Shown: positions 45,720 to 53,559, counted from the stretch's first letter. The stretch is DNA of 64,000 bases from CAYOUV01 sp964407265 (GCA_964407265.1 CAYOUV010000005.1:1-64000), one strand, 5' to 3'. The notes: generated by a model not told the origin, from the sequence alone. Program-made: numbers and translations.

Positions 45720-46055
45720 TCATTCGAGTTCAGCAATTAGGTTGGCTTTTACATTAATACTGTCGCGCAAAACACCACGCAAAATATCGAGTGCCTCGAT
45801 TAACCTTCTGTCAGCAAGATCGTAAATGATGTTCACTCCATCGCGTGTTGTTCGTACAAGTCCGCGGTCGCGCAAAATTTTCAAATGGCGTGAAGTTGTC
45901 GATTGGGTGGTGCCAAGCTCATTGGTCAACTCTGTGACATTCCGTGGGTCTTCGCTTAATGCATATAAGATCAGAATCCGCGTCGGATCGGCAAACGCCG
46001 AACATAGATTTGCTTCGAGCTGGGAAACTTCTTGCATCAGGGTCTGGTTGAGCAT
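45720..46055 (-). CDS. ArsR-family regulator (1)
   Basis: A 111-residue winged-helix regulator. The recognition region reads ADPTRILILYALSEDPRNVTELTNELGTTQSTTSRHLKILRDRGLV, and the beta wing TTRDGVNIIYDLAD. Only one cysteine is present (Cys18, LEANLCSAFADP), and no CxC metal motif, so it is probably not a metal sensor of the usual type; a thiol or persulfide sensor is possible but not shown. GGAGTT precedes ATG 46055. It heads the minus-strand respiratory cluster. Confidence 0.9.
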   Translation of the reverse strand: MLNQTLMQEVSQLEANLCSAFADPTRILILYALSEDPRNVTELTNELGTTQSTTSRHLKILRDRGLVRTTRDGVNIIYDLADRRLIEALDILRGVLRDSINVKANLIAELE

Positions 46056-46102
46056 GTTTGAACTCCAATATATTCACATAAGCGCATATACAACCAGCGT
46101 TA

Positions 46103-46168
46103 TTGTAGTGTCACATATATATTTACGGTAGTGAAAACTGTCACTATATATGTGATTAATGTCACTAT
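46103..46168. promoter_or_regulatory. Operator-like inverted repeats upstream of ArsR (1)
   Basis: TAGTGA-N6-TCACTA is a perfect dyad at 46129-46146. TCACATATATA (46111-46121) and TATATATGTGA (46145-46155) form an 11 bp inverted pair around it, and GTCACTAT recurs at 46140 and 46161. These stacked half-sites, 50-110 bp before the arsR ATG, are a good candidate for the repressor's own operator. Confidence 0.55.
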
Positions 46169-46442
46169 CGGATTTATACAAAACCCACTCATTTAAGCAG
46201 ATCGATTGTCTATCTCCGCCCCACGCTCAACTACATACGAAACATCTATCGCACCGTAAGCAGAGATTACACCTTCCCGTTGTCTCTTGAAAGTTTTTTT
46301 GTGGGCATTCTTAGAATTCCAATTAAATGACCCGGTATTTACAAGCAACATGAATATCACAATATAATGGTAATTAATATGAATATATACAATATATGTA
46401 CTATAATATTGGTATACACACCTAATAATAAAGGACTTTCCA
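46169..46442. other. AT-rich divergent intergenic region
   Basis: The gap between arsR (minus) and the XRE gene (plus) covers 46056-46442. Besides the operator-like repeats it contains a loose direct repeat, ATGAATATCACAATATAATG at 46350 and a related 20-mer at 46379, and a TATAAT at 46402-46407 that may be the -10 box of the plus-strand gene (weak -35). I see no coding sequence or RNA gene here. Confidence 0.4.
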
Positions 46443-47120
46443 ATGACAATAGATCCTCAATCAAGAAAAACAAGCGTATCCCTAAAAAGGAACACTGGCC
46501 CAAAATTAAATAGCCCCATTACCAGTAAATTAGAAGAAGCAGAGATAAGTGTTGGGCAACGCCTGCGCAAGGTTCGCGTTTTACGAGGACTATCCATGCG
46601 CGCACTGGCTGAGATGAGCGGGTTAAATATCAACACCCTAAGCCTGATTGAGAATGAACATACCTCACCGAGCGTCAGCACTTTACAACAACTGGCGCAA
46701 AGCCTGCAAGTTCCTATCACTGAGTTCTTCGAAACTGACCATGGCAGCGAGGAACTTGTTTACCAGAAACAAGGCCAACGACCTCGGGTTTCATTCGAGA
46801 CCAGCACCATGGAAGATCTTGCAGCGGGGATGCCGCATTTTGGCGCCGAACCTCTAATCGTGACACTGAATCCCGGAGCCGGAAGCGGAAAAAATCCTAT
46901 CGTGCATACGGGACGCGAATTTGTGTACTGCCTTGAAGGTCATGTCGCCTACACCGTCAATAATCAAAAATATTTAATGGACCCGGGAGATAGTCTCGTC
47001 TTTGAAGCTTACCTGCCACATCAATGGAAAAATTCCGATCCTGCGCCAGCGCGGATATTGTTGGTACTCTGCCCGATGGATGCCCGTGATAGTCCAACAG
47101 AGCGCCATTTCTCCAAGTAG
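46443..47120 (+). CDS. XRE-family regulator with cupin sensor domain
   Basis: A 225-residue protein. Residues about 38-95 form an HTH_3 domain (GQRLRKVRVLRGLSMRALAEMSGLNINTLSLIENEHTSPSVSTLQQLAQSL). Residues about 140-215 form a cupin (VHTGREFVYCLEGHVAYTVNN and DPGDSLVFEAYLPHQWKN). Such regulators respond to small ligands, often in amino-acid, polyamine or sulfur-compound use. AAAGGA precedes the ATG. It lies directly before a triheme cytochrome gene in the same direction. Confidence 0.9.
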   Translation: MTIDPQSRKTSVSLKRNTGPKLNSPITSKLEEAEISVGQRLRKVRVLRGLSMRALAEMSGLNINTLSLIENEHTSPSVSTLQQLAQSLQVPITEFFETDHGSEELVYQKQGQRPRVSFETSTMEDLAAGMPHFGAEPLIVTLNPGAGSGKNPIVHTGREFVYCLEGHVAYTVNNQKYLMDPGDSLVFEAYLPHQWKNSDPAPARILLVLCPMDARDSPTERHFSK

Positions 47121-47151
47121 GCCTGTAAGACACCCTGAAAGGATGTGTTCT

Positions 47152-47718
47152 ATGTCTACAAAAATGATTTTCAGATGGTTCTTTATTTTTTCACTGGCTG
47201 GGATTATCGTTCTACTAGTGATTGGGGTTGGCACCCTGCCTGTCCGCGCCCAATGTGAAGACCCGCAACCATCCTCATGCACTACCTGTCATGCCCAGGA
47301 AGACCCGGTAAATGAAAAAGGAAGCTGGCACATCATCCATGCCAGCAAGGACATCTGCATTAATTGCCACGGGGGCAACGGCAGTGCAACCGATAAAGAT
47401 CTGGCTCACGAAGGCCTGACAGCCCATCCCCTGGACGATATTTACACAGACTGCCATAGTTGTCATCCGGACTTCAATTCGCGGGCAGCGCAATTTGCTC
47501 CGATCCTGGGTGTCACACCTGGTGGTTGTTCAACGCCAACACCAGTTCCGATGAGCAGTCTCCCCGGCGAGCCGCCCTCCGGCATTAACATTAATTCTGA
47601 GTTGGCAAACGCAACTTCATCTCTGCAACCTTTTTTGGTAATCAGCGCCGGGCTGTTTATCCTGACTCTCTTTTTGTTCGGTCTGGGATGGTTGGAACGA
47701 CATCAAGGAAAAAGCTAA
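47152..47718 (+). CDS. Membrane-anchored triheme cytochrome c (second copy)
   Basis: A 188-residue protein: signal peptide ending VRAQC, three heme sites CTTCH, CINCH and CHSCH, a Pro/Ser linker and a C-terminal transmembrane helix (about 160-180) with a short basic end. The start is ATG 47152; the longer frame from 47002 overlaps the regulator. Layout and spacing match the N-terminal part of the cytochrome at 44845, so the two are paralogues. It lacks that protein's long cytoplasmic tail. Confidence 0.87.
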   Translation: MSTKMIFRWFFIFSLAGIIVLLVIGVGTLPVRAQCEDPQPSSCTTCHAQEDPVNEKGSWHIIHASKDICINCHGGNGSATDKDLAHEGLTAHPLDDIYTDCHSCHPDFNSRAAQFAPILGVTPGGCSTPTPVPMSSLPGEPPSGININSELANATSSLQPFLVISAGLFILTLFLFGLGWLERHQGKS

Positions 47719-47777
47719 ATCGCAGGTTATTTAGAATAAATTACTTGGGAGTTCTTCTTGAAAGTAAGAGGTGAGCC

Positions 47778-47981
47778 GTGAAAGAAAGAATGCTGTCTTT
47801 CGTTTACCTGTCCATAATTTTGGCATGCACAATCACCTTCCTTGCATTGCATGTGATCGCTTCCAGCGGACAATTAGAGACGCCGATCAGTTGGCTCTCA
47901 TTTATGGAATTCCTAACCCCGATTCTGATACTTGGATGGGCCTTGACGATCCATTTTGTTCACAAGGTAAGGGCTGCTTAA
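47778..47981 (+). CDS. Small two-helix membrane protein
   Basis: A 67-residue protein with two predicted transmembrane helices (about residues 7-28 and 41-60) and a basic C-terminal end (HFVHKVRAA). AGAGGTGAG precedes the ATG at 47778. It follows the triheme cytochrome by 59 bp in the same direction and is probably an accessory subunit. I do not recognise a family. Confidence 0.6.
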   Translation: MKERMLSFVYLSIILACTITFLALHVIASSGQLETPISWLSFMEFLTPILILGWALTIHFVHKVRAA

Positions 47982-48079
47982 TGGGCAACAAAGCACAAAA
48001 TCTAGCTGGCCATCGTTTTATTGGGTAAGAAAATCCCGAATATGGAAAATAGATGGCGCACAAATAAATAGAAACTAGA

Positions 48080-48415
48080 ATGAATACTGCGATATTTAGC
48101 AAACACATTTACACCTTGTCAACTATCAGTGCCGATGGAAGAAATATTTTTGACAATATTGATTCCCTGCGTCGCGTAGCACGGTGCGGACGAATGAGCC
48201 GAGCCTTCGCCGATAAGATCATGCTGGTTGTTACCAGCATCGATGGCTATCGCAACTTTTTCGATGGACATAGCCGGGCTGCAGCCTCAGGGCATATTGG
48301 CGTGCACTTGGAAACCATCTGGATACATTCTTCGAGGTTGTTTCTGTGGTTGTTCAAGGCAAAAGGTGAAGGCCATCAGGTGATCAGAAACGTACTACAA
48401 AGTGAATGGGCATGA
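48080..48415 (+). pseudogene. Possible degenerate carboxymuconolactone decarboxylase/AhpD-like gene
   Basis: A 111-residue frame. The part SRAFADKIMLVVTSIDGYRNFFDGHSRAAASGHIGVHLE resembles the core of AhpD/CMD proteins (FREKIMLAVTxxNGCxYCxxxH), but both redox cysteines are replaced (Tyr, Phe), and the flanks do not match. No good ribosome site. It may be a decayed gene or a family variant; the assignment is weak. Confidence 0.35.
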
Positions 48416-48423
48416 TTTTTGTA

Positions 48424-48452
48424 TTGACTTATTGTCTATAGTAATATATACT
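48424..48452 (+). promoter_or_regulatory. Promoter of the padR gene
   Basis: TTGACT (48424-48429), a 17 bp spacer and TATACT (48447-48452). The -10 box lies inside the operator described next. Confidence 0.65.
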
Positions 48453-48460
48453 ATAGACAA
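48432..48460 (+). promoter_or_regulatory. PadR operator, 12-5-12 perfect inverted repeat
   Basis: TTGTCTATAGTA (48432-48443) and TACTATAGACAA (48449-48460) are perfect inverted arms with a 5 bp spacer. They cover the -10 box and lie 12 bp before the padR ATG, so the regulator can shut off its own operon. Confidence 0.8.
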
Positions 48461-48472
48461 AGGAGAAATACA

Positions 48473-48856
48473 ATGCCCGGTGGAAGAGGTTTTGGACAGG
48501 GTCGCGGACGAGGTGGTGGCAGACGAAAAATGTTTTTTCTGGAATCCTGCCTGCTGGTGCTTTTACACCGCGAACCCGGCTACGGGTACGGCCTGATGGA
48601 CGGCTTGCAGGAATTTGGCTTCGATACCACCCAAATGGATATCAGTATCCTATACCGGGTACTGCGCGACCTGGAAACCACTGGACTGGTAGTCAGTTCG
48701 TGGGATGAGAACAGCCTCGGCCCCCGGCGGCGCATGTACACCATCACTTCTCAGGGCGAATCCACGCTGGCGGAGTGGGTGCAATCCCTGCGCCAGCGGC
48801 GCAAGGAAATCGAATCACTTGAAGCGGCGTATAACGCCGTAAAGAAAAACAACTGA
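48473..48856 (+). CDS. PadR-family transcriptional regulator
   Basis: A 127-residue protein. A Gly/Arg-rich N-terminal tail (MPGGRGFGQGRGRGGGRRK) is followed by the PadR winged helix: LLHREPGYGYGLMDGLQEFGF, DISILYRVLRDLETTGLV and RRRMYTITSQGESTL. AAAGGAGA precedes the ATG. The Gly/Arg tail resembles the start of the next small protein, a feature I associate with this type of gene neighbourhood. It probably controls the iron-sulfur/metal cofactor module downstream. Confidence 0.9.
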   Translation: MPGGRGFGQGRGRGGGRRKMFFLESCLLVLLHREPGYGYGLMDGLQEFGFDTTQMDISILYRVLRDLETTGLVVSSWDENSLGPRRRMYTITSQGESTLAEWVQSLRQRRKEIESLEAAYNAVKKNN

Positions 48857-48883
48857 TGCAAGACATCAAAAGGAGATGAAACC

Positions 48884-49120
48884 ATGCCATTCAAAGACGG
48901 TTCTGGACCGAACGGACAAGGCGCGCGCACTGGGCGCGGCGCGGGCAACTGCAACGGACAAGGCGGTACGGGCCGCGGTCGCGGCTTTGGCAGGCGCGGA
49001 CGGGGTTTGGGCACCAACGCCAATGCAACCCAGGGAAATTCCTGGATTCAAACCCAACTCAACGACCTGCAAGCCGCTATCGAAAAACTGACAGAGCGGT
49101 TGAATACAAGTGGGAAGTGA
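48884..49120 (+). CDS. DUF5320-like Gly/Arg-rich small protein
   Basis: A 78-residue protein with the start MPFKDGSGPNGQGARTGRG, a Gly/Arg-rich middle and a C-terminal helical segment (LNDLQAAIEKLTERLN) that could form a coiled coil. AAAAGGAG precedes the ATG. Proteins of this type are found beside NifX/NifB-like and MinD-like genes in anaerobes; their role is not known. Confidence 0.8.
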   Translation: MPFKDGSGPNGQGARTGRGAGNCNGQGGTGRGRGFGRRGRGLGTNANATQGNSWIQTQLNDLQAAIEKLTERLNTSGK

Positions 49121-49129
49121 GGAGAACAA

Positions 49130-49177
49130 GTGAGGAGTAAAAAGTCGAACTACTAACTTTTTACTCCTCACTGTTTT
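49130..49177 (+). terminator. Strong intrinsic terminator
   Basis: GTGAGGAGTAAAAAGT and ACTTTTTACTCCTCAC pair perfectly over 16 bp with a 10 nt loop, followed by TGTTTTT. It separates the padR and small-protein genes from the nifX-like operon, so either readthrough occurs or a separate start lies behind it. Confidence 0.8.
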
Positions 49178-49203
49178 TAATCATCAAAAGGAGATCATCA
49201 TTC

Positions 49204-49581
49204 ATGAAACTTGCCATCTCTATTTCTGGGAATACCCTCGAATCCCCCTTCGACCCGCGCTTCGGGCGCGCCGCCGCATTTTGCCTTGTGGATAGCGAAA
49301 CCGACGCATGGAGCGCCCACGCGAATCCCGCGCTTTCTGCTTCGGGCGGCGCGGGTGTACAGGCGGCGCAGTTCATCGCTACCACGGGTGCTCAGGTTGC
49401 TATCAGCGGCGCGTTTGGGCCAAATGCTTATGACGCCCTGTCCGCCGCAAATATCCAAATGTACCTTGCTCCAAGCGGAAGGGAACATACTGCAGCCGAA
49501 ATTTTGGTACTGTTCAAAGCAGGCAAACTGAGCAAAGCCGAAGTCGCCACCCACGCGGGACGCCACGAGGGTCACAACTAA
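49204..49581 (+). CDS. NifX/NifB-type dinitrogenase cofactor-binding family protein (1)
   Basis: A 125-residue protein with the NifX-like fold: MKLAISISGNTLESPFDPRFGRAAAFCLVD, QFIATTGAQVAISGAFGPNAYDAL and a variable tail ending HAGRHEGHN, which may bind metal. Relatives carry iron-molybdenum or other Fe-S precursors. AAAGGAG lies upstream. It overlaps the next ATPase gene by 1 bp, so the two are coupled. Confidence 0.87.
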   Translation: MKLAISISGNTLESPFDPRFGRAAAFCLVDSETDAWSAHANPALSASGGAGVQAAQFIATTGAQVAISGAFGPNAYDALSAANIQMYLAPSGREHTAAEILVLFKAGKLSKAEVATHAGRHEGHN

Positions 49582-50429
49582 TGCGAATTGTGGTTGCCAG
49601 CGGCAAGGGCGGCACGGGCAAAACCACCGTCGCCACCAGCCTGGCGCTGGCTGCTGGAGAATTCGTCCACTTTATGGATTGCGATGTAGAAGCGCCCAAC
49701 GCCGCGCTGTTTCTCCATCCCGTATTGGACCAACATCAAGAAGTCGGCATTCTGCTGCCGGTGGTCGATGAATCGCTCTGCACATACTGCGGCAAGTGCG
49801 CCGAGATCTGTGAGTTTCACGCCATCGCCATCATCGGTAAAAAGACGCTGGTCTTCCCAGAACTGTGTCACGGCTGCGGCAGTTGCACGCTGGTCTGCCC
49901 CGAAAAAGCGATCAGCGAGCGGCTGGACGTGATGGGTGTGCTGGAAAGCGGAATGACCGCCACTGGCATAGATTTTGCCCAAGGTGTGATGAACGTCGGC
50001 GAGCCGATGGCAGTGCCAATCATTCGTCAGTTGAAAAAGTGGATGCCCGCGACTCCGCCCGCCATCGAGATTCGGGATGCCCCACCCGGCGCATCCTGCC
50101 CGGTGGTCGAGACGATTCGCGGCGCGGACTTTGTCTTGCTCGTGACCGAGCCGACACCCTTTGGCCTGCACGACCTGAAACAAGTGGTCGGCATCGCCCG
50201 CGAGTTGGGCATCCCCGCCGGGGTAGTGGTCAACCGCGACGGGATTGGCGACAACGCCGTTGAAGCCTACTGCACCGAAGCGGGTCTGCCCATCCTGTTG
50301 AGAATCCCGATGGAGCGGCGTTTCGCCGAGGCAATCGCCAGCGGCAGAACCCTGGTGGAGGCCGCACCGGAGTATCGCCAGGCATTCCTCACATTGCTCG
50401 AAAACATCACAGCGAGGGCAGCCGTATGA
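49581..50429 (+). CDS. MinD-superfamily P-loop ATPase with inserted ferredoxin domain (1)
   Basis: A 282-residue protein. Deviant Walker A GKGGTGKTTVATSLA (residues 8-22) and a two-[4Fe-4S] ferredoxin insert with CTYCGKCAEICEF and CHGCGSCTLVCPE (about residues 63-110). MinD-like switch and C-terminal parts follow (DAPPGASCPVVETI, VTEPTPFGLHDLKQVV). Such proteins are thought to load or transfer Fe-S clusters in an ATP-dependent way, like Mrp/NBP35. It is the first of a tandem pair. Confidence 0.9.
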   Translation: MRIVVASGKGGTGKTTVATSLALAAGEFVHFMDCDVEAPNAALFLHPVLDQHQEVGILLPVVDESLCTYCGKCAEICEFHAIAIIGKKTLVFPELCHGCGSCTLVCPEKAISERLDVMGVLESGMTATGIDFAQGVMNVGEPMAVPIIRQLKKWMPATPPAIEIRDAPPGASCPVVETIRGADFVLLVTEPTPFGLHDLKQVVGIARELGIPAGVVVNRDGIGDNAVEAYCTEAGLPILLRIPMERRFAEAIASGRTLVEAAPEYRQAFLTLLENITARAAV

Positions 50430-51325
50430 AGCAACTCATCATCCTCAGCGGCAAGGGCGGAACTGGCAAGACCAGCGTCACTGCCGCGTTCGCCCATCTC
50501 GCTGCGCAAAGCCGTTTTGCAAATCAAGTGATTCTGGCGGACGCGGACGTTGATGCCGCCAACCTGGAACTCGTGCTCCAGCCGCGTTTGCTGGAACAGC
50601 AGGATTTCAAGGGCGGCAAAGTGGCAGTGATCAACCCGGACACCTGTGCTTCCTGCGGGGACTGTGTGGCTGTTTGCCGCTTCGACGCCATCAACTACGC
50701 TGATAGTTTGTACTTGATTGACCCCATCGCCTGTGACGGCTGTGCGGCTTGTGTCTATCAATGCCCGAGTGAAAGCATAACCATGCACGAACAAGTGGCG
50801 GGTAAGTTTTATTTTTCCGAGAGCCGTTACGGTCCGCTGTACCATGCGAACCTGTTTCCGGGACAGGAAAATTCCGGCAAACTGGTGACGCTGGTCAAAC
50901 AGCGCGCCCGCCTGCAAGCCTTGGATGAGAATCGCGAACTGGTCCTTGTGGATGGGCCGCCCGGCATCGGCTGTCCGGTCATTTCGGCAGTATCAGGTGC
51001 AAACCTGGCGCTGATCGTCGCCGAACCGACGGTGGCGGGAGTGCACGACATGCGCCGCATCTTGCAAACCGTCCAGCATTTTGGCGTGCACGCCGTGGTC
51101 TGTATCAACAAAGCGGACATCTACCCCGCAGGCGCGGACGATATCGAAGCGTTTTGCCGCGAGAGTGGAATCGGAACTGTCGGCAGGATCCCGTTCGACT
51201 TAACGGTAGCCAGCGCGATGGTCGCGGGCGAAGCGGTGACGGCCTTCCAACCGGATGCCCCTGCCAGCCTCGCCATCGCTGTAATTTGGGAGAGAGTCAT
51301 CCCTTCCTTATTGGAGTCAAAATGA
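50426..51325 (+). CDS. MinD-superfamily P-loop ATPase with inserted ferredoxin domain (2)
   Basis: A 299-residue paralogue of the previous gene with ATGA overlap. Walker A GKGGTGKTSVTAAFA; ferredoxin insert CASCGDCVAVCRFDAI and CDGCAACVYQCPSESI; switch DGPPGIGCPVISAVSG. The two proteins probably form a heterodimer in cluster assembly for anaerobic metal enzymes. Confidence 0.9.
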   Translation: MKQLIILSGKGGTGKTSVTAAFAHLAAQSRFANQVILADADVDAANLELVLQPRLLEQQDFKGGKVAVINPDTCASCGDCVAVCRFDAINYADSLYLIDPIACDGCAACVYQCPSESITMHEQVAGKFYFSESRYGPLYHANLFPGQENSGKLVTLVKQRARLQALDENRELVLVDGPPGIGCPVISAVSGANLALIVAEPTVAGVHDMRRILQTVQHFGVHAVVCINKADIYPAGADDIEAFCRESGIGTVGRIPFDLTVASAMVAGEAVTAFQPDAPASLAIAVIWERVIPSLLESK

Positions 51326-51618
51326 GCGAGACTTCTCTAGAAGAAGCAATTTTGGAACGCCTGAGATCGGTGATTGACCCGGAAACAAACACGGATGTGG
51401 TACGGATGCGTTTAGTGGAAAACATGTGGGCGGATGCGCTTGGCAAAGTGCACTATACTTTCCGACCATCATCGTTTGTCTGTCCGATTGCCGTTTCACT
51501 GGCGATGGATATCAAGAAGGCCGTGGCCGAAGTGCCCGGCGTGAAATCGCAGGAAATTGCCATCGAAGGATATTTGATGGCCGAAGACCTGAAAAAAATC
51601 ATCAACGAGGAGATTTGA
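51322..51618 (+). CDS. DUF59/MIP18-family iron-sulfur assembly protein
   Basis: A 98-residue protein. The start ATG 51322 overlaps the ATPase stop; the longer frame from 51154 is a shadow. The family segment VIDPETNTDVVRMRLVENM and a cysteine in FVCPIAVSLA are present. DUF59 proteins (SufT/MIP18) help insert Fe-S clusters, often with a P-loop partner as here. Confidence 0.87.
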   Translation: MSETSLEEAILERLRSVIDPETNTDVVRMRLVENMWADALGKVHYTFRPSSFVCPIAVSLAMDIKKAVAEVPGVKSQEIAIEGYLMAEDLKKIINEEI

Positions 51619-51619
51619 A

Positions 51620-51991
51620 ATGAAAATCGCAGTAACCGCAGAAAACAACAATGGACTCGAAAGCCTGGTTGCCCAGCACTTCGGGCACGCACCCTTCTTT
51701 ATTTTAGCGGATGTGGAAAATGGCGAAGTGAGCGCCACGCAGGCTGTTGCCAACCCGTTTGCCGAAGCCCACCAGCCCGGGCAAATCCCTGGGTTTATTC
51801 ATGAGCAAAAAGCCAATGTGATCTTGAGCGGCGGCATGGGTGGACGCGCCATTGAATTTTTTGAGCAATTGGGAGTCAAAGCTGCCACCGGCGCAAACGG
51901 AACAGTGCGTCAGGCGCTGGAAACTTACCTGGGCGGCCAATTAAAGGAAGCCGCGCCGTGTGATGAAAGTGTGGCGCACGGACACGGATAG
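51620..51991 (+). CDS. NifX/NifB-type cofactor-binding family protein (2)
   Basis: A 123-residue protein of the same family as the gene at 49204: MKIAVTAENNNGLESLVAQHFGHAPFFILADVENG, then KANVILSGGMGGRAIEFFEQLGVKAATGANGTVRQALETYL and a C-terminal tail with Cys and His residues (PCDESVAHGHG). AGGAG precedes the ATG. It ends the cofactor operon before a large palindrome. Confidence 0.88.
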   Translation: MKIAVTAENNNGLESLVAQHFGHAPFFILADVENGEVSATQAVANPFAEAHQPGQIPGFIHEQKANVILSGGMGGRAIEFFEQLGVKAATGANGTVRQALETYLGGQLKEAAPCDESVAHGHG

Positions 51992-52003
51992 ATGGGATTT
52001 GTC

Positions 52004-52037
52004 TTTGGCCAAGCCGCCTCGAGGCGGCTTGGCCAAA
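52004..52037 (+). terminator. 34 bp perfect palindrome after the nifX-like gene
   Basis: TTTGGCCAAGCCGCCTC is followed directly by its exact reverse complement, giving 17 bp arms with no loop spacer. There is no T-run, so it may be a factor-dependent terminator, an mRNA end protector or a protein site. Confidence 0.5.
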
Positions 52038-52070
52038 CGCTGGGCCAGTTCAGGCTGAGAAGGAGCAAGG

Positions 52071-52520
52071 ATGAGTAACACGACCAAGATTGGAATCATC
52101 ATTTGCAATCGCTACCGGACTTGTGCGGGCGGAAAATGCCTGCGGGCAATGCGTAACAGGGAAGGCGCTTTCAGCATCTATGCCGACGCTGAAATGGAAC
52201 TGGTAGGCTACACCACTTGTGATGGCTGTCCGGGTGGTAATGTCGAATATACCGGGGAGGAAATGGTAAAGAATGGAACGCAAGTAATTCATCTGGCTAC
52301 CGGGTTGCTTGTCGGCTATCCTCCTTGTCCTTATATTCACACGTTCAAGAATTTTCTCGAACAACGTTATGGGGTAAAGGTTGTCGTCGGTACGCACCCC
52401 ATCCCCCAAAAATATCTGGATCTGCACACAAGTCTGGGGACGTGGGAAGATGCGGATGAATGGCGATCACTTTTAGAGCCAACCATGGCAGATGAAGTGA
52501 CTCGCAAGGCTTATGACTGA
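52071..52520 (+). CDS. CGGC-domain protein
   Basis: A 149-residue protein with cysteine/glycine-rich motifs: CNRYRTCAGGKCLRAM at the start and YTTCDGCPGGNVEY in the middle, matching the CGGC domain named for its CGGC-like motif. A third cysteine is in GYPPCPYIHTF. The cysteines suggest metal or cluster binding. AGAAGGAGC precedes the ATG. It overlaps the radical SAM gene by 8 bp. Confidence 0.82.
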   Translation: MSNTTKIGIIICNRYRTCAGGKCLRAMRNREGAFSIYADAEMELVGYTTCDGCPGGNVEYTGEEMVKNGTQVIHLATGLLVGYPPCPYIHTFKNFLEQRYGVKVVVGTHPIPQKYLDLHTSLGTWEDADEWRSLLEPTMADEVTRKAYD

Positions 52521-53538
52521 GATGAACTATGTTTTCGGTCCCGTCCCCTCCCGCCGTTTAGGTCAATCACTGGGAATTGACACCATCCCGCTCAAGACCT
52601 GCAACTGGAATTGCATTTATTGCCAGTTGGGCCGCAGCGTGCCAATGACGAATGAACGGCGCGATTATGTTCCGGTGCAGGATATTCTCCTCGAAGTTGA
52701 ACAGGCATTGATGTCCCGGGAAAAGGGCAGGATTGATTGGGTAACTTTTGTCGGCTCCGGCGAACCAACTTTACACAGCCGGCTCGGGGAAATCATCCGC
52801 CGCGTAAAAACCCTCACAACGCTCCCGGTGGCAGTCATCACCAATGGGTCGCTTTTTTATAAGGCGGATGTCCGCGAGGAACTTTCTGTGGCAGACGCGG
52901 TTCTGCCGACACTGGATGCCGGGACGGGTGATTTGTATCGCCAGATCAACCGCCCTCACCCGCAATTTACTTTCGAGCGGCTTGTGGACGGGTTGGTCGC
53001 CTTCCGAGAGGTGTACAGAGGCAAGATATGGGTTGAAGTGATGCTGGTACGCGGCTTGAATGATACATCCCAGTCACTTGAAGATATTGCAAAAGTTCTG
53101 CAGAGGGTCAAGCCAGATGCGGTGCACATCAACCTGCCGACGCGTCCACCAGCTGAGACCTGGGTACAGCCAGCGGATAGCGAAGGCTTGATGCGGGCCC
53201 TGTCCATTCTGGGAAATATCGCTGAGGTGGTGCATCCGGCTGAAGGAAGTTTCGACTTAAGCAACGACGAAAATATTGTGGAGGCGGTGATCGGAATCAT
53301 TACCCGCCATCCCATGCGACAGGATGAACTCGAAAGGACCCTGGTGCGCTGGTCGCCAGGACAGGTTAGCGAGACTTTAGCAGAATTGGAAGCCAGCGGC
53401 AGGGCGCAGATCGTGGAACGCTACGGTATACGATTCTGGAGCGCAACTCCTGCACACTACCCCAGGAGCCGACAGAGTATTCGAAACATCCCAGGCGGAC
53501 AACGGCTGTCCCCCAAAAACCATAAGAATGAAATTTGA
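52513..53538 (+). CDS. Radical SAM protein
   Basis: A 341-residue protein. The cluster motif CNWNCIYC holds Cys30, 34 and 37, preceded by FGPVPSRRLGQSLGIDTIPLKT, typical of a cytosolic radical SAM group often called MoaA/NifB/PqqE-like. A C-terminal winged-helix-like region starts at about residue 255 (VEAVIGIITRHPMRQDELERTLVRW). The substrate is unknown; coupling to the CGGC protein and NifX-like genes suggests metal-cofactor work. Confidence 0.87.
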   Translation: MTEMNYVFGPVPSRRLGQSLGIDTIPLKTCNWNCIYCQLGRSVPMTNERRDYVPVQDILLEVEQALMSREKGRIDWVTFVGSGEPTLHSRLGEIIRRVKTLTTLPVAVITNGSLFYKADVREELSVADAVLPTLDAGTGDLYRQINRPHPQFTFERLVDGLVAFREVYRGKIWVEVMLVRGLNDTSQSLEDIAKVLQRVKPDAVHINLPTRPPAETWVQPADSEGLMRALSILGNIAEVVHPAEGSFDLSNDENIVEAVIGIITRHPMRQDELERTLVRWSPGQVSETLAELEASGRAQIVERYGIRFWSATPAHYPRSRQSIRNIPGGQRLSPKNHKNEI

Positions 53539-53559
53539 CTCTAATGTCAGAGAGGTATC

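Noticed and set aside
46350..46398. Direct repeat before the XRE gene as its operator
   Set aside because: The two 20-mers agree only loosely and the region is extremely AT-rich, so the similarity may come from composition. I mention it only within the intergenic entry.
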